From Ignavibacteriales bacterium (GTDB lineage: Bacteria; Bacteroidota; Ignavibacteria; Ignavibacteriales; Melioribacteraceae), in the NCBI GenBank assembly GCA_020061355.1, contig JAGUYK010000015.1, positions 1-64,000 on the forward strand: 64,000 nucleotides of DNA. The letters are read 5' to 3'. A program made the position numbers and the translations under genes. Numbering within the stretch: position 1 is the stretch's first letter; each line of letters begins with the position of its first letter. Below the pieces are notes generated by a model that searched no databases, was not told the DNA's origin, and saw only the letters and a program-made list of their open reading frames with translations. This document shows positions 1 to 12,849 of this stretch, piece by piece.

Positions 1-75
1 CCGGAGTTGGAGAGCCGGGGCGGACTGTAAATCCGTTGGCAAACGCCTTTGGGGGTTCGAATCCCTCGCCGCCCA
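1..75 (+). tRNA. tRNA-Tyr (GTA), 5' end cut by window edge
   Basis: The anticodon arm GGA-CTGTAAA-TCC gives anticodon GTA. It is followed by a long variable arm, as in bacterial type II tRNA-Tyr, then a T arm with loop TTCGAAT and the 3' acceptor strand GCCGCCC (68-74) with discriminator A75. The first bases of the acceptor stem and D arm lie before base 1. CCA is not encoded (ACA follows). It heads the tRNA cluster upstream of secE. Confidence 0.93.
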
Positions 76-166
76 CAATACTGAAATTGATGAAGGAGAA
101 AAAACCCCAATTTTGTTCGTACTTCGTCAGTTAAATCCCTTAAAAAATAGTTCGAGATGTAATGTG

Positions 167-196
167 GAGGATGCTGTATCCTCTTAAGATTGTTTT
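167..196 (+). other. small hairpin in the 141-nt tRNA-Tyr/tRNA-Gly spacer
   Basis: GAGGAT (167-172) pairs with ATCCTC (178-183) across the loop GCTGT. A short T-run follows at 191-196. The gap between stem and T-run is too long for a good intrinsic terminator, so it may be a tRNA-processing or weak termination structure. Nothing else is evident in 76-216. Confidence 0.3.
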
Positions 197-216
197 TTGT
201 GTATTGTAAATAAAAT

Positions 217-292
217 GCGGGAGTAACTCAGTTGGTAGAGTCACAGCCTTCCAAGCTGTTGGTCGCGGGTTCGAGTCCCGTCTCCCGCTCCA
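217..292 (+). tRNA. tRNA-Gly (TCC)
   Basis: Acceptor strands GCGGGAG (217-223) and CTCCCGC (282-288) pair fully. The anticodon loop CTTCCAA gives TCC, and the T arm has the loop TTCGAGT. Discriminator T289 is followed by CCA (290-292), so this copy encodes its CCA end. The other tRNAs in the window do not. Confidence 0.96.
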
Positions 293-299
293 TCTATTA

Positions 300-372
300 G
301 CTGATGTAGCTTAGTTGGTAGAGTATCCCGCCTTAGCGGGAGAAGAAATCAACCGGAAGTTAATCCGAGAAC
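300..372 (+). pseudogene. decayed tRNA-Thr duplicate
   Basis: The first 25 bases (300-324) match the 5' end of the intact tRNA-Thr that starts at 380, with one difference (CTTAG for CTCAG). They cover the acceptor strand, D arm and the entry to the anticodon arm. After that the sequence diverges: the anticodon arm is replaced by TCCCGC-CTTA-GCGGGA, and only a faint T-arm remnant (ccgg...ttaatcc) remains. No 3' acceptor strand is found. It is read as a tandem duplicate that has lost its function. A structured leader RNA is the alternative. Confidence 0.6.
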
Positions 373-379
373 TTGATAT

Positions 380-452
<73 letters not shown>

Positions 453-489
453 CAAAAGTGAAATAAAAAAGATTTAACAGGAATAAGTA

Positions 490-657
490 ATGGCAAAATC
501 GAAAAATATCAGACAAATAATAATTTTAGAAAGCAGTGCCGGGACCGGATATCGCTATTCTACTAAGAAGAATAAAAGAAATCATCCAAATCGAGTTGAA
601 TATAAAAAGTACGATCCAATCGCTCGTAAACACGTAATATTTAAAGAGACTAAATAA
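490..657 (+). CDS. rpmG: 50S ribosomal protein L33
   Basis: A 55-codon gene between tRNA-Thr and tRNA-Trp, starting [14 protein letters not shown] and ending VIFKETK. The length and the central [16 protein letters not shown] block are those of L33, a small protein near the E site of the large subunit. The four zinc cysteines of the C+ form are absent, so this is the zinc-independent form. The rpmG-tRNA-Trp-secE-nusG order is common in bacteria. Confidence 0.95.
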   Translation: MAKSKNIRQIIILESSAGTGYRYSTKKNKRNHPNRVEYKKYDPIARKHVIFKETK

Positions 658-658
658 T

Positions 659-731
<73 letters not shown>

Positions 732-755
732 CACTAGATAAAAACGGCAAAAATT

Positions 756-938
756 ATGAAAGAAAAAATAATCAATTTTGTTAACGACGTGGTCAAGGAA
801 ATGAAAAAGGTTACCTGGCCCACGAAAGATGAATTAAAAGAATCTACCTCAATCGTTATAGTGGTTTGTCTTCTGCTTGCTGCATTTACTTATGTTATAG
901 ACATGACTGTAACTCAAATTTTAAAGGGAATTTTTTAG
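756..938 (+). CDS. secE: preprotein translocase subunit SecE
   Basis: A 60-residue protein of the short bacterial SecE type. An amphipathic N-terminal helix with the family motif EMKKVTWPTKDEL (about 15-27) precedes one membrane helix (about 32-52). SecE clamps SecY in the SecYEG channel of the inner membrane. Its stop codon is directly followed by the TTG start of nusG, the usual pairing. Confidence 0.95.
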   Translation: MKEKIINFVNDVVKEMKKVTWPTKDELKESTSIVIVVCLLLAAFTYVIDMTVTQILKGIF

Positions 939-1484
939 TTGGAAAACGAAAAATCTAAATGGTACGTTGTTAGAACTTTTTCTGGTCATGAGAATAAAGT
1001 AAAAACTCTGATTGAAAATGAACTTCATGATAGTGATGAATTACGGGCAAGGATTTTTGAGGTACTGGTACCTACCGAAAAAGTATTTGAAGTTAAGGAT
1101 GGCAAGAAGAAAACGAAAAAGAAAAACTTCTTCCCAGGTTATATCCTTGTTTGTGCCGATCTTGATATAAAAGCAAAAGATTTTATTATCAACACACCTT
1201 CTGTAATGGGATTTCTCGGTTCTCAGAATAACCCGATACCACTACAGCTTGATGAAGTGAAAAGAATTGTTGGTCGGATTTCACAAGGTGACGAAACTGA
1301 AAGAACAGAAACAATTTTTCGTTCCGGTGACTTTGTGAAAATTATCGACGGACCATTCAATAATTTTTCCGGCATTATCCAGGAAGTGAATGAAGAAAAA
1401 ATGAAAATAAAAGTAATGGTTTCGATTTTCGGCAGAAAAACTCCTGTCGAAATTGATTTCGTTCAAGCTGAATTAGAGAAATAA
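939..1484 (+). CDS. nusG: transcription termination/antitermination protein NusG
   Basis: 181 residues. The N-terminal NGN domain opens KWYVVRTFSGHENKV and contains the FFPGYILV segment. A C-terminal KOW domain includes GDFVKIIDGPFNNFSGII (about 128-145). NusG binds RNA polymerase and couples it to Rho or the ribosome. The start is TTG, immediately after the secE stop with no spacer, which implies translational coupling. No ATG lies before the conserved N-terminus. Confidence 0.95.
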   Translation: MENEKSKWYVVRTFSGHENKVKTLIENELHDSDELRARIFEVLVPTEKVFEVKDGKKKTKKKNFFPGYILVCADLDIKAKDFIINTPSVMGFLGSQNNPIPLQLDEVKRIVGRISQGDETERTETIFRSGDFVKIIDGPFNNFSGIIQEVNEEKMKIKVMVSIFGRKTPVEIDFVQAELEK

Positions 1485-1500
1485 TTAATCAGGTAAAAAA

Positions 1501-1926
1501 ATGGCAAAGAAAGTAGAAGGATTCATCAAGTTGCAAATTCCGGCTGGACAGGCAAATCCATCGCCTCCGGTTGGACCGGCATTAGGTCAAAAAGGTGTAA
1601 ATATTATGGAGTTCTGTAAGCAGTTTAATGCAAGAACTTCAGATAAACAAGGATTAATCATTCCGGTGGTAATTACTGTTTATTCAGATAAATCATTTAC
1701 ATTTATCACAAAGACACCACCGGCAGCAGTATTATTGAAAAAACTAACAAAGGTTGAAAAGGGTTCGTCTGAACCAAACAAAACGAAAGTTGCAAAAGTA
1801 TCAAAAGCACAACTTAAAGAAATTGCAACAGTAAAAATGCCGGATCTAAATGCTCACGATGTTGAGTATGCAATCAGTATGATAGCAGGTACTGCCCGCA
1901 GTATGGGTATTACAGTAGAAGATTAA
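1501..1926 (+). CDS. rplK: 50S ribosomal protein L11
   Basis: 141 residues, the normal L11 length. The proline-rich N-terminal motif ([19 protein letters not shown]) and the C-terminal RNA-binding domain with a final GTARSMGI are both present. L11 binds the GTPase-associated centre of 23S rRNA and is needed for factor-dependent GTP hydrolysis. The gene sits 16 nt after nusG. Confidence 0.97.
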   Translation: MAKKVEGFIKLQIPAGQANPSPPVGPALGQKGVNIMEFCKQFNARTSDKQGLIIPVVITVYSDKSFTFITKTPPAAVLLKKLTKVEKGSSEPNKTKVAKVSKAQLKEIATVKMPDLNAHDVEYAISMIAGTARSMGITVED

Positions 1927-1958
1927 TAGAATAATAAAATTTATCACTGGAATTGAAA

Positions 1959-2660
1959 ATGAAAGTAGCTAAAAGAATAAAAGCGATTAGAGGAAAAGTT
2001 GATACAGCCAAAGAGTATTTACTCGAAGATGCAGTAAAACTTTTAAAAGAATCATCAAAAGTTAAGTTCAATGAATCCCTTGATTGTGCTATACGCCTTG
2101 GTGTGGATCCCAGACATGCAGATCAAATGATTAGAGGAACAGTTTCCCTTCCGCATGGAACAGGCAAAAAGGTTACGGTTCTTGTAATTGCTAAAGGTTC
2201 ACTTGCAGAAGAAGCCTTGAAGGCAGGAGCTGAATATGCCGGCTTTGAAGAATACATTGAAAAGATAAAAGGTGGTTGGTCTGAAATTGATGTGATCGTT
2301 GCGACTCCTGATGTTATGGGTGAAGTCGGTAAACTTGGTAAAGTCCTTGGTCCGAAAGGTTTAATGCCAAATCCCAAAAGTGGTACAGTAACTCAAGATG
2401 TTGTAAAGGCAGTCAAAGAAGTTAAAGCCGGAAAGATTGAATTCAGGGTTGAAAAAGCCGGGATCATTCATACTTCTTTAGGCAAATTAAATTTTTCGAC
2501 TGAACAATTAGTGGAAAACACAAGAGCTTTTCTTCTTACTATTATAAAAATGAAACCTTCTTCAGCAAAAGGGCAGTATGTAAAGAGTGTATTTCTCTCT
2601 TCGACAATGGGACCTGGCTTAAGAATTACAAAAGAAGAACAATCATTATCACTTAAATAA
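1959..2660 (+). CDS. rplA: 50S ribosomal protein L1
   Basis: 233 residues from the ATG at 1959 ([15 protein letters not shown]). A TTG two codons upstream is in frame but adds only Met-Lys and leaves less room after the weak purine site near 1949. Family motifs include [11 protein letters not shown] and [16 protein letters not shown]1 forms the L1 stalk, and in many bacteria it represses the L11 operon by binding its mRNA. Confidence 0.96.
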   Translation: MKVAKRIKAIRGKVDTAKEYLLEDAVKLLKESSKVKFNESLDCAIRLGVDPRHADQMIRGTVSLPHGTGKKVTVLVIAKGSLAEEALKAGAEYAGFEEYIEKIKGGWSEIDVIVATPDVMGEVGKLGKVLGPKGLMPNPKSGTVTQDVVKAVKEVKAGKIEFRVEKAGIIHTSLGKLNFSTEQLVENTRAFLLTIIKMKPSSAKGQYVKSVFLSSTMGPGLRITKEEQSLSLK

Positions 2661-2741
2661 AAAATTACGCACTCATCCCGTTTGTGAGCGGGATTAGAAA
2701 TAGCTTCAAGCCGATTGATTATAAATTGGTTCGGGAGGAAG
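2661..2741 (+). promoter_or_regulatory. possible L10 autoregulatory leader
   Basis: The 81-nt rplA-rplJ gap holds a perfect 6-bp stem, ATCCCG (2675-2680) with CGGGAT (2689-2694), loop TTTGTGAG. It is followed by a purine-rich segment and the strong site GGGAGGA before rplJ. L10 leaders bound by the L10(L12)4 complex occur at this position in many bacteria. The consensus kink-turn could not be confirmed by eye. Confidence 0.35.
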
Positions 2742-3263
2742 ATGAAAAAAACAGAAAAAGTAGAATTTGTAGAAAAGATCAAAGAACTTGTAAATAATTC
2801 GTACGGTATGTTCCTTGTTGATTACAGAGGTGTAACAGTTGAAGATATCAACAAACTTCGTTCAAACTTTCGTAAAGAAGGCGTTACTTACAAAGTCTTT
2901 AAAAATACTCTTTTCAAAAAAGCCCTTGAACAGACTGGGGGATACGAAAAATTTAATGAACAACTGACGGGTATGATTGGTGTTGCTTTTGCCGGAGAAA
3001 ATTTTGTTGCACCTGCAAAGATCATAAAAAAATATTATGACGATACCAAAAAATTTGCCTTCAAAGGTTGTTATATCGAAACCGCATATTACGGTGCTGG
3101 CCAGTTAGATACTATAGCCTCAATGCCTACTAAAGAAGAAATCATTGCGGGAATTATTGGTAGTGTCGCTTCACCGGCTACCGGTATTGTCGGTGCTATT
3201 AATGCAGTTATCAGGGATCTCGTTAGTGTTATTGATGAGGTCGGTAAAAAGAAAGCTGCATAA
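2742..3263 (+). CDS. rplJ: 50S ribosomal protein L10
   Basis: 173 residues from the ATG at 2742, chosen because GGGAGGA (2733-2739) sits just ahead and the protein then begins MKKTEKVEFVEKIKEL. An upstream in-frame start would add unconserved residues. Contains VDYRGVTVEDINKLR and the C-terminal helix that carries L7/L12 dimers. L10 is the base of the stalk that recruits elongation factors. Confidence 0.95.
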   Translation: MKKTEKVEFVEKIKELVNNSYGMFLVDYRGVTVEDINKLRSNFRKEGVTYKVFKNTLFKKALEQTGGYEKFNEQLTGMIGVAFAGENFVAPAKIIKKYYDDTKKFAFKGCYIETAYYGAGQLDTIASMPTKEEIIAGIIGSVASPATGIVGAINAVIRDLVSVIDEVGKKKAA

Positions 3264-3304
3264 GTTTTAAGAAAATAATTAATTAAGTATAGGAGAAATA
3301 AAAA

Positions 3305-3685
3305 ATGTCAGAGAAAATTTCTGAAATAGTTGAAAAGATTAAGGCACTCACTTTAGTTGAAGCTGCTGAATTAAAAAAAGCATTAGAAGATGAATTTGGC
3401 GTAACAGCCGCTGCACCAATGATGATGGCTGGAGCTCCTGCTGCAGGTGTTGCCGCAGCCCCGGTAGAAGAACAAACTGAATTCGATGTTATTCTTCAAG
3501 CAGCTGGTGCTACTAAGATTAATGTTATTAAAGTAGTTCGCGCTCATACCGGACTTGGATTAAAAGAAGCTAAAGATTTAGTTGATGGCGCTCCAAAAAC
3601 AGTAAAAGAAGCTATCTCTAAAGATGAAGCCGAAAAGATTAAGAAAGAACTTGAAGAGGCTGGAGCAACTGTTCAAGTTAAGTAA
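3305..3685 (+). CDS. rplL: 50S ribosomal protein L7/L12
   Basis: 126 residues with the classic layout: N-terminal dimerization helix (to about 30), an alanine/proline/methionine-rich hinge (about 34-58), and a C-terminal factor-binding domain with [16 protein letters not shown] (about 80-95). The site AGGAGAAA precedes the ATG. The flexible stalk proteins recruit EF-G and EF-Tu. It is followed by a structured spacer before rpoB. Confidence 0.97.
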   Translation: MSEKISEIVEKIKALTLVEAAELKKALEDEFGVTAAAPMMMAGAPAAGVAAAPVEEQTEFDVILQAAGATKINVIKVVRAHTGLGLKEAKDLVDGAPKTVKEAISKDEAEKIKKELEEAGATVQVK

Positions 3686-3716
3686 TTGGCAATTCATGCT
3701 AATTATTTGAAAAATT

Positions 3717-3778
3717 AAAGTGGTAGGATGAAGAAATCCATCTTACCACTTTCTTTCATTATATAAAATGAAAGAAAG
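3717..3778 (+). terminator. overlapping alternative hairpins between rplL and rpoB (attenuator candidate)
   Basis: Hairpin 1 pairs 3717-3730 with 3739-3752: 14 bp, one G-U, 8-nt loop. Hairpin 2 pairs 3749-3760 with 3767-3778: 12 bp, 6-nt loop. They share bases 3749-3752, so full pairing of one competes with the other. A partial transcription terminator between rplL and rpoB is known in enterobacteria, where it lowers polymerase relative to ribosomal protein. The sequence shows the structures; the attenuator role is inferred. Confidence 0.6.
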
Positions 3779-3804
3779 CCTACTAAAAACATCGGAGGTT
3801 AGGT

Positions 3805-6800
3805 TTGGAAAAAGCTAAAATCAACAAAAGTAATGGACGAATAACTTTTTCTGCTATTTTATCAGCATTAAAAGTTCCTGATCTTTTGAATATTCAGTTG
3901 GAATCTTTTGAAGATTTTCTTCAACTGAAAGTCCAACCCTCGGAAAGAGAAAATAAGGGATTACAGGGTGTCTTCAATCAGAATTTTCCGATTCTGGACA
4001 ACAAAGAATTTTATAGATTAGATTTTCTTGAATATTATATAGAGAAGCCCCGCTTTTCGATCGCAGAATGCGAAGAAAGAGGATTGACATACTCTGCACC
4101 ATTAAAAGCTAAACTCCGTCTTTCTACTAAAGATGATGAAACAGGTGAATATGTAAATACCGTTGAACAGGATGTTTATCTTGGTAATCTTCCGTTCATG
4201 ACTGAACGAGGGACGTTCATTATTAATGGTGCCGAAAGAGTTATTGTTAGTCAGTTACATCGTTCCCCCGGTGTTGCATTCGCTCAAACGCTTCACCCAA
4301 ACGGGACACCGATTTATTCAGCAAGAATTATCCCTTTCCGCGGTTCATGGGTTGAATTCGCTACAGATATCAATAATGTTTTATATGTATATATTGATAG
4401 AAGGAAGAAATTCCCATCCACAACATTGTTAAGAGCGCTCGGGTATGAAAACGATGAACAAATTTTAAATCTATTTGAGCTTATTGAAGATGTGACAACC
4501 AAACAATTGAGTGTTGATAAGCATTCTGGAAGAGTTGTCGCAAATGATGTGATCGATCTGCAGACCGGTGAAATTTACGCGTCTAAAGATACCGAATTAA
4601 ATGAAGAAATTATCCTGAGTATAAAAGGTTCTTCGGTTCAAAAAATTCAATTACTAAGTTCCGAAACATCTCTTGAACAGGATTTAATTATAAATACACT
4701 TAAGAAAGATATATCTAAAACAAAAGAAGAAGCACTTTATGCTATTTACCGTCAATTGCGTTCGGGTGAAGCTCCTGATATGGATACCGCATTTGGCTTA
4801 ATAGATAAATTATTCTTTAATGAAAAAAGATACGATCTTGGTGATGTAGGCAGATTCAGAATGAATGATAAGTTAGGATTAAATGTTGACGAAAAAACAC
4901 GTGTCCTAACAGTAGAAGATATTATTGCCATAATGAAGAATATTATCAAACTTAAAGTCGGCAATGTTAATGTTGATGATATTGATCATTTAGGCAACAG
5001 AAGAGTACGTACTGTTGGCGAACAATTGATGCAGCAATATAATGTTGGTCTTGCAAGAATGTCGCGTACAATAAAAGAGCGAATGAATATGCGAGATAAC
5101 GAAAACATGCAGCCGCAAGACCTGGTAAACGCTAGAACTATTAGTAGTGTTATTAATGCATTTTTTGGAACGAATCAGTTATCACAGTTCATGGATCAAA
5201 CAAATCCGTTATCTGAACTAACTCATAAAAGAAGAGTATCAGCATTAGGCCCAGGTGGATTAACACGTGAACGCGCAGGATTCGAAGTTCGAGACGTTCA
5301 CCATTCCCATTATGGAAGGTTGTGCCCAATCGAAACTCCCGAAGGTCCTAATATCGGTTTGATCTCATCACTTACAATTTATACCCGTGTTAATCATTAC
5401 GGATTTCTTGAGACACCTTATAGAAAAGTTAAGGAAGGGAAAGTTTCCAGCAGCATTGATTATCTTAGTGCAGATCAGGAAGATGAATTTACTATTGCAC
5501 AAGCTAATGCACCACTCGATGAACAAAACAGATTTGTTCGTGACAGAGTTAAGTCGAGATTTAAAGGAGAATTTCCAATTGTTCCTCCAAATGAAGTACA
5601 CTATATGGATGTTGCCCCTGCACAAATAGTGAGTGCAGCAGCAGCGTTAATTCCTTTCCTCGAGCACGATGATGCTAACAGAGCATTAATGGGTTCTAAC
5701 ATGCAGCGTCAAGCTGTACCACTTTTAGTTCCTAAAGCTCCGCTTGTAGGAACTGGTATGGAACAAAAAATTGCAAGGGATTCACGCTCAATAGTCGTTG
5801 CAGAAGACAGTGGTATTGTTGAGTATGCCGATTCTAAGAAAATTATTGTTAAGTATGATGTTGATGAAAACAGTCCTGAAGCATTAGTAAGCTTTGATGA
5901 TGAAAGAAGAGTGGAATTTAGTCTTACAAAATTTTCAGGAACAAACCAGGAGACTTGCTTTACTCAGAAACCTGTTGTTATTACAGGACAAAAACTAAAG
6001 AAAGGTGATGTGTTAGCTGATGGACCTGCAATTGAAAATGGAGAACTTGCATTAGGCAGGAATGTATCAGTTGCATTTATGCCATGGAGAGGATACAATT
6101 TTGAAGATGCTATTGTATTAAGCGAAAGATTAGTTGCCGATGATGTATTTACTTCAATTCATATTGAAGAGTTTGAATTACAGGTGCGGGAAACAAAACG
6201 TGGCGAAGAAGAACTAACACGCGACATTCCGAATGTAAGCGAAGAAGCAACAAAAGATCTTGATGAAAATGGTATTGTAAGAGAAGGTGCCGAAGTTAAA
6301 GAAGGCGATATATTAATTGGTAAAATTACACCGAAAGGTGAAACAGATCCTACGCCCGAAGAAAAACTTCTTAAAGCAATATTCGGTGATAAAGCCGGTG
6401 ATGTAAAGGATGCATCCTTAAAAGCACCCCCGGGTTTAAAAGGTACTGTAATTAAAACTCGTTTGTTCAGCAGAAAGAAAAAAGATCCTGAAGCAAAAAA
6501 AATTGAGAAAAAACAATTAGATACTCTTGAAGCAGCATTTAAGAAAAAGAGAGAAGATCATTATGCCAAACTTGTTAGAAAATTAACAAGAATTTCCGAA
6601 GGGAAAACAACCTCCGGCATCCGCGATCTCGATGGATCAGTTGTATTACGTAGCGGAACTTCAATTAAAGAATCAACTTTCGAAGATATTGAAGACATCA
6701 CTAAACTGGATTATACAAAAGACTGGTTCGAAAGAAAAAATGCAAATGAACTTATAAAGCAGCTTTTCTCTAATTATTTCAATATTCTTTCTGATATAGA

Positions 6801-7584
6801 AGAAGATTATAAACGTGAAAAACTGAAAATACAAAGTGGTGATGAATTACCTCCGGGAATCACTCAGCTGGCAAAAGTTTATGTTGCAAAGAAAAGAAAA
6901 GTCTCAGTTGGTGATAAGATGGCTGGACGGCATGGAAATAAAGGTGTTGTCGCAAAAGTTGTTCCTGTTGAAGATATGCCGTATCATGAAGACGGAACAC
7001 CTGTTGATATAGTATTAAATCCCCTTGGTGTGCCATCGCGTATGAACCTGGGACAGCTTTACGAAACTGCTCTTGGATGGGTAGGCCAAAAACTTGGAGT
7101 GAAATTCGAAACACCAATATTCGACGGAGCTAATGTTCATGACGTTGAAAATTGGCTCGAAAAAGCCGGATTGGCTGATGGAAGTAAAACTTGGTTATAC
7201 GACGGAAGAAGCGGAGAAAAATTCCATCAAAAAGTTACAACCGGTTATATATACATGATGAAACTCGGTCACATGGTTGACGATAAGATACATGCTCGTT
7301 CAATTGGACCATATTCATTAATTACTCAGCAGCCACTCGGCGGTAAAGCACAGTTTGGCGGTCAGAGATTTGGTGAAATGGAAGTTTGGGCTTTAGAAGG
7401 ATACGGTGCAGCTCATGTATTGCAGGAAATCTTAACAGTAAAAAGTGATGACGTTTCCGGTAGAGCTAAAACTTACGAAGCAATAGTTAAAGGTGAAAAT
7501 ATTCCAGAACCGAATATTCCTGAAGCTTTTAATGTTATGATCAAAGAATTACAAGGTCTAGGCCTTGATATAAAAATTAATTAG
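3805..7584 (+). CDS. rpoB: DNA-directed RNA polymerase subunit beta
   Basis: 1259 residues. It starts at TTG 3805, six bases after GGAGG (3794-3798); the reading MEKAKINKSNGRITFS matches the family N-terminus. The rifampicin region is standard (NQLSQFMDQTNPLSELTHKR, then RRVSALGPGGLTRERAGF), with no obvious resistance substitution. The C-terminus has the AQFGGQRFGEMEVWALEGYG block that contacts beta prime. The length fits Bacteroidota/Chlorobi beta subunits. Beta forms one pincer and much of the active site. Confidence 0.98.
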   Translation: MEKAKINKSNGRITFSAILSALKVPDLLNIQLESFEDFLQLKVQPSERENKGLQGVFNQNFPILDNKEFYRLDFLEYYIEKPRFSIAECEERGLTYSAPLKAKLRLSTKDDETGEYVNTVEQDVYLGNLPFMTERGTFIINGAERVIVSQLHRSPGVAFAQTLHPNGTPIYSARIIPFRGSWVEFATDINNVLYVYIDRRKKFPSTTLLRALGYENDEQILNLFELIEDVTTKQLSVDKHSGRVVANDVIDLQTGEIYASKDTELNEEIILSIKGSSVQKIQLLSSETSLEQDLIINTLKKDISKTKEEALYAIYRQLRSGEAPDMDTAFGLIDKLFFNEKRYDLGDVGRFRMNDKLGLNVDEKTRVLTVEDIIAIMKNIIKLKVGNVNVDDIDHLGNRRVRTVGEQLMQQYNVGLARMSRTIKERMNMRDNENMQPQDLVNARTISSVINAFFGTNQLSQFMDQTNPLSELTHKRRVSALGPGGLTRERAGFEVRDVHHSHYGRLCPIETPEGPNIGLISSLTIYTRVNHYGFLETPYRKVKEGKVSSSIDYLSADQEDEFTIAQANAPLDEQNRFVRDRVKSRFKGEFPIVPPNEVHYMDVAPAQIVSAAAALIPFLEHDDANRALMGSNMQRQAVPLLVPKAPLVGTGMEQKIARDSRSIVVAEDSGIVEYADSKKIIVKYDVDENSPEALVSFDDERRVEFSLTKFSGTNQETCFTQKPVVITGQKLKKGDVLADGPAIENGELALGRNVSVAFMPWRGYNFEDAIVLSERLVADDVFTSIHIEEFELQVRETKRGEEELTRDIPNVSEEATKDLDENGIVREGAEVKEGDILIGKITPKGETDPTPEEKLLKAIFGDKAGDVKDASLKAPPGLKGTVIKTRLFSRKKKDPEAKKIEKKQLDTLEAAFKKKREDHYAKLVRKLTRISEGKTTSGIRDLDGSVVLRSGTSIKESTFEDIEDITKLDYTKDWFERKNANELIKQLFSNYFNILSDIEEDYKREKLKIQSGDELPPGITQLAKVYVAKKRKVSVGDKMAGRHGNKGVVAKVVPVEDMPYHEDGTPVDIVLNPLGVPSRMNLGQLYETALGWVGQKLGVKFETPIFDGANVHDVENWLEKAGLADGSKTWLYDGRSGEKFHQKVTTGYIYMMKLGHMVDDKIHARSIGPYSLITQQPLGGKAQFGGQRFGEMEVWALEGYGAAHVLQEILTVKSDDVSGRAKTYEAIVKGENIPEPNIPEAFNVMIKELQGLGLDIKIN

Positions 7585-7592
7585 TCAACCGT

Positions 7593-7616
7593 AAGATCTG
7601 TCCTTAACAGATTTTT
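7593..7616 (+). promoter_or_regulatory. hairpin abutting the rpoC ribosome binding site
   Basis: AAGATCTGT (7593-7601) pairs with ACAGATTTT (7607-7615) around a CCTTA loop, nine pairs with one G-U. It ends right at the rpoC Shine-Dalgarno AGGAGA (7617-7622). It could tune rpoC translation or act as a weak terminator, since T residues form its 3' side. Confidence 0.4.
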
Positions 7617-7628
7617 AGGAGAAAATAT

Positions 7629-11870
<4,242 letters not shown>

Positions 11871-11901
11871 TCGAACTTTAAAAATAAATAAACAGTCTTT
11901 C

Positions 11902-11930
11902 TTGACAATTGAAACGAATATCGATAAATT
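11902..11930 (+). promoter_or_regulatory. sigma-70-type promoter for the rpsL operon
   Basis: A perfect -35 TTGACA (11902-11907) is separated by 17 nt from TAAATT (11925-11930), in the 107-nt gap between rpoC and rpsL. Spacing and hexamers fit the RpoD consensus. The predicted start lies about 40 nt upstream of the rpsL start. Confidence 0.55.
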
Positions 11931-11977
11931 TAAAGTCTGAATTTTTATCAGAATGAATAAATTTTGGAGGAAATTGC

Positions 11978-12355
11978 GTGCCAACGATTAACCAGTTGGT
12001 TAGAAAAGGGAGAGTTGTAGTAACATCGAAAAATAAAGCACCGGCTTTAGATGCTTGTCCTCAAAAGCGTGGTGTTTGTACGAGAGTATATACTACAACA
12101 CCTAAAAAACCAAACTCAGCATTAAGAAAAGTTGCAAGAGTCAGATTAACAAATGGAATTGAAGTTACCGCCTATATCCCCGGTGAGGGCCACAATCTTC
12201 AGGAACACTCTATTGTTTTAATTAGAGGTGGTAGAGTAAAAGATCTTCCAGGTGTTAGATACCATATTATACGTGGTACTCTTGATACTGGTGGTGTTGA
12301 AGATAGAAAAAAAGGTAGATCTAAATACGGAACTAAAAAACCAAAAGCAAAATAG
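11978..12355 (+). CDS. rpsL: 30S ribosomal protein S12
   Basis: 125 residues from GTG 11978 after TGGAGGA ([12 protein letters not shown]). It contains [20 protein letters not shown] and [16 protein letters not shown]. The lysines whose mutation gives streptomycin resistance are present, so the predicted type is sensitive. S12 sits at the decoding centre. First gene of the str block. Confidence 0.97.
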   Translation: MPTINQLVRKGRVVVTSKNKAPALDACPQKRGVCTRVYTTTPKKPNSALRKVARVRLTNGIEVTAYIPGEGHNLQEHSIVLIRGGRVKDLPGVRYHIIRGTLDTGGVEDRKKGRSKYGTKKPKAK

Positions 12356-12361
12356 TCGATT

Positions 12362-12829
12362 ATGAGAAAGAAAAGAGCAGAAAAAAAATATCTTAAACCA
12401 GATCCAAAGTATAATGAAATAATGGTTTCTAAACTTATTAACTATCTTACTTGGCATGGTAAAAAATCTACATCGAGAACTATAGTTTATGATAGTTTCT
12501 CTTTGATTGAACAAAAAACTAAGAAGCCTGCAATTGAAGTCTTCAAAAAAGCAATCCAGAATGTTCAACCACTTGTTGAAGTTAGAAGTCGTAGAGTTGG
12601 TGGTGCTACTTACCAGGTCCCGATGGAAGTTAGACCGGAAAGAAGAACAGCTTTGGCTATGCGCTGGATAAGAGTTTACTCACGTGAAAGAAAAGATAAA
12701 TCAATGGCAGCCAAACTGGCAGCAGAATTAATTGCTGCATCAAACGGCGAAGGAAATTCTGTAAAGAAAAAGGATGATACACATAGAATGGCAGAAGCCA
12801 ACAAAGCATTTGCCCACTTTAAATGGTAG
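12362..12829 (+). CDS. rpsG: 30S ribosomal protein S7
   Basis: 155 residues with the family block PLVEVRSRRVGGATYQVPME and a C-terminal HRMAEANKAFAHFKW. S7 nucleates assembly of the 30S head and lies near the E site. The ATG is 6 nt after the rpsL stop with no clear Shine-Dalgarno, so translation is probably coupled to rpsL. Confidence 0.97.
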   Translation: MRKKRAEKKYLKPDPKYNEIMVSKLINYLTWHGKKSTSRTIVYDSFSLIEQKTKKPAIEVFKKAIQNVQPLVEVRSRRVGGATYQVPMEVRPERRTALAMRWIRVYSRERKDKSMAAKLAAELIAASNGEGNSVKKKDDTHRMAEANKAFAHFKW

Positions 12830-12849
12830 GAAGGAGTTTTTTCTCTTAG

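Noticed and set aside
1953..1958. TTG start two codons before rplA ATG
   Set aside because: Adds only Met-Lys and leaves less spacing from the weak ribosome binding site; L1 proteins begin at the later Met-Lys-Val.
3805..7584. Rifampicin resistance changes in rpoB
   Set aside because: The resistance region carries the usual residues at the main positions. The VHHSHYGR segment differs from E. coli, but I take that as lineage variation.
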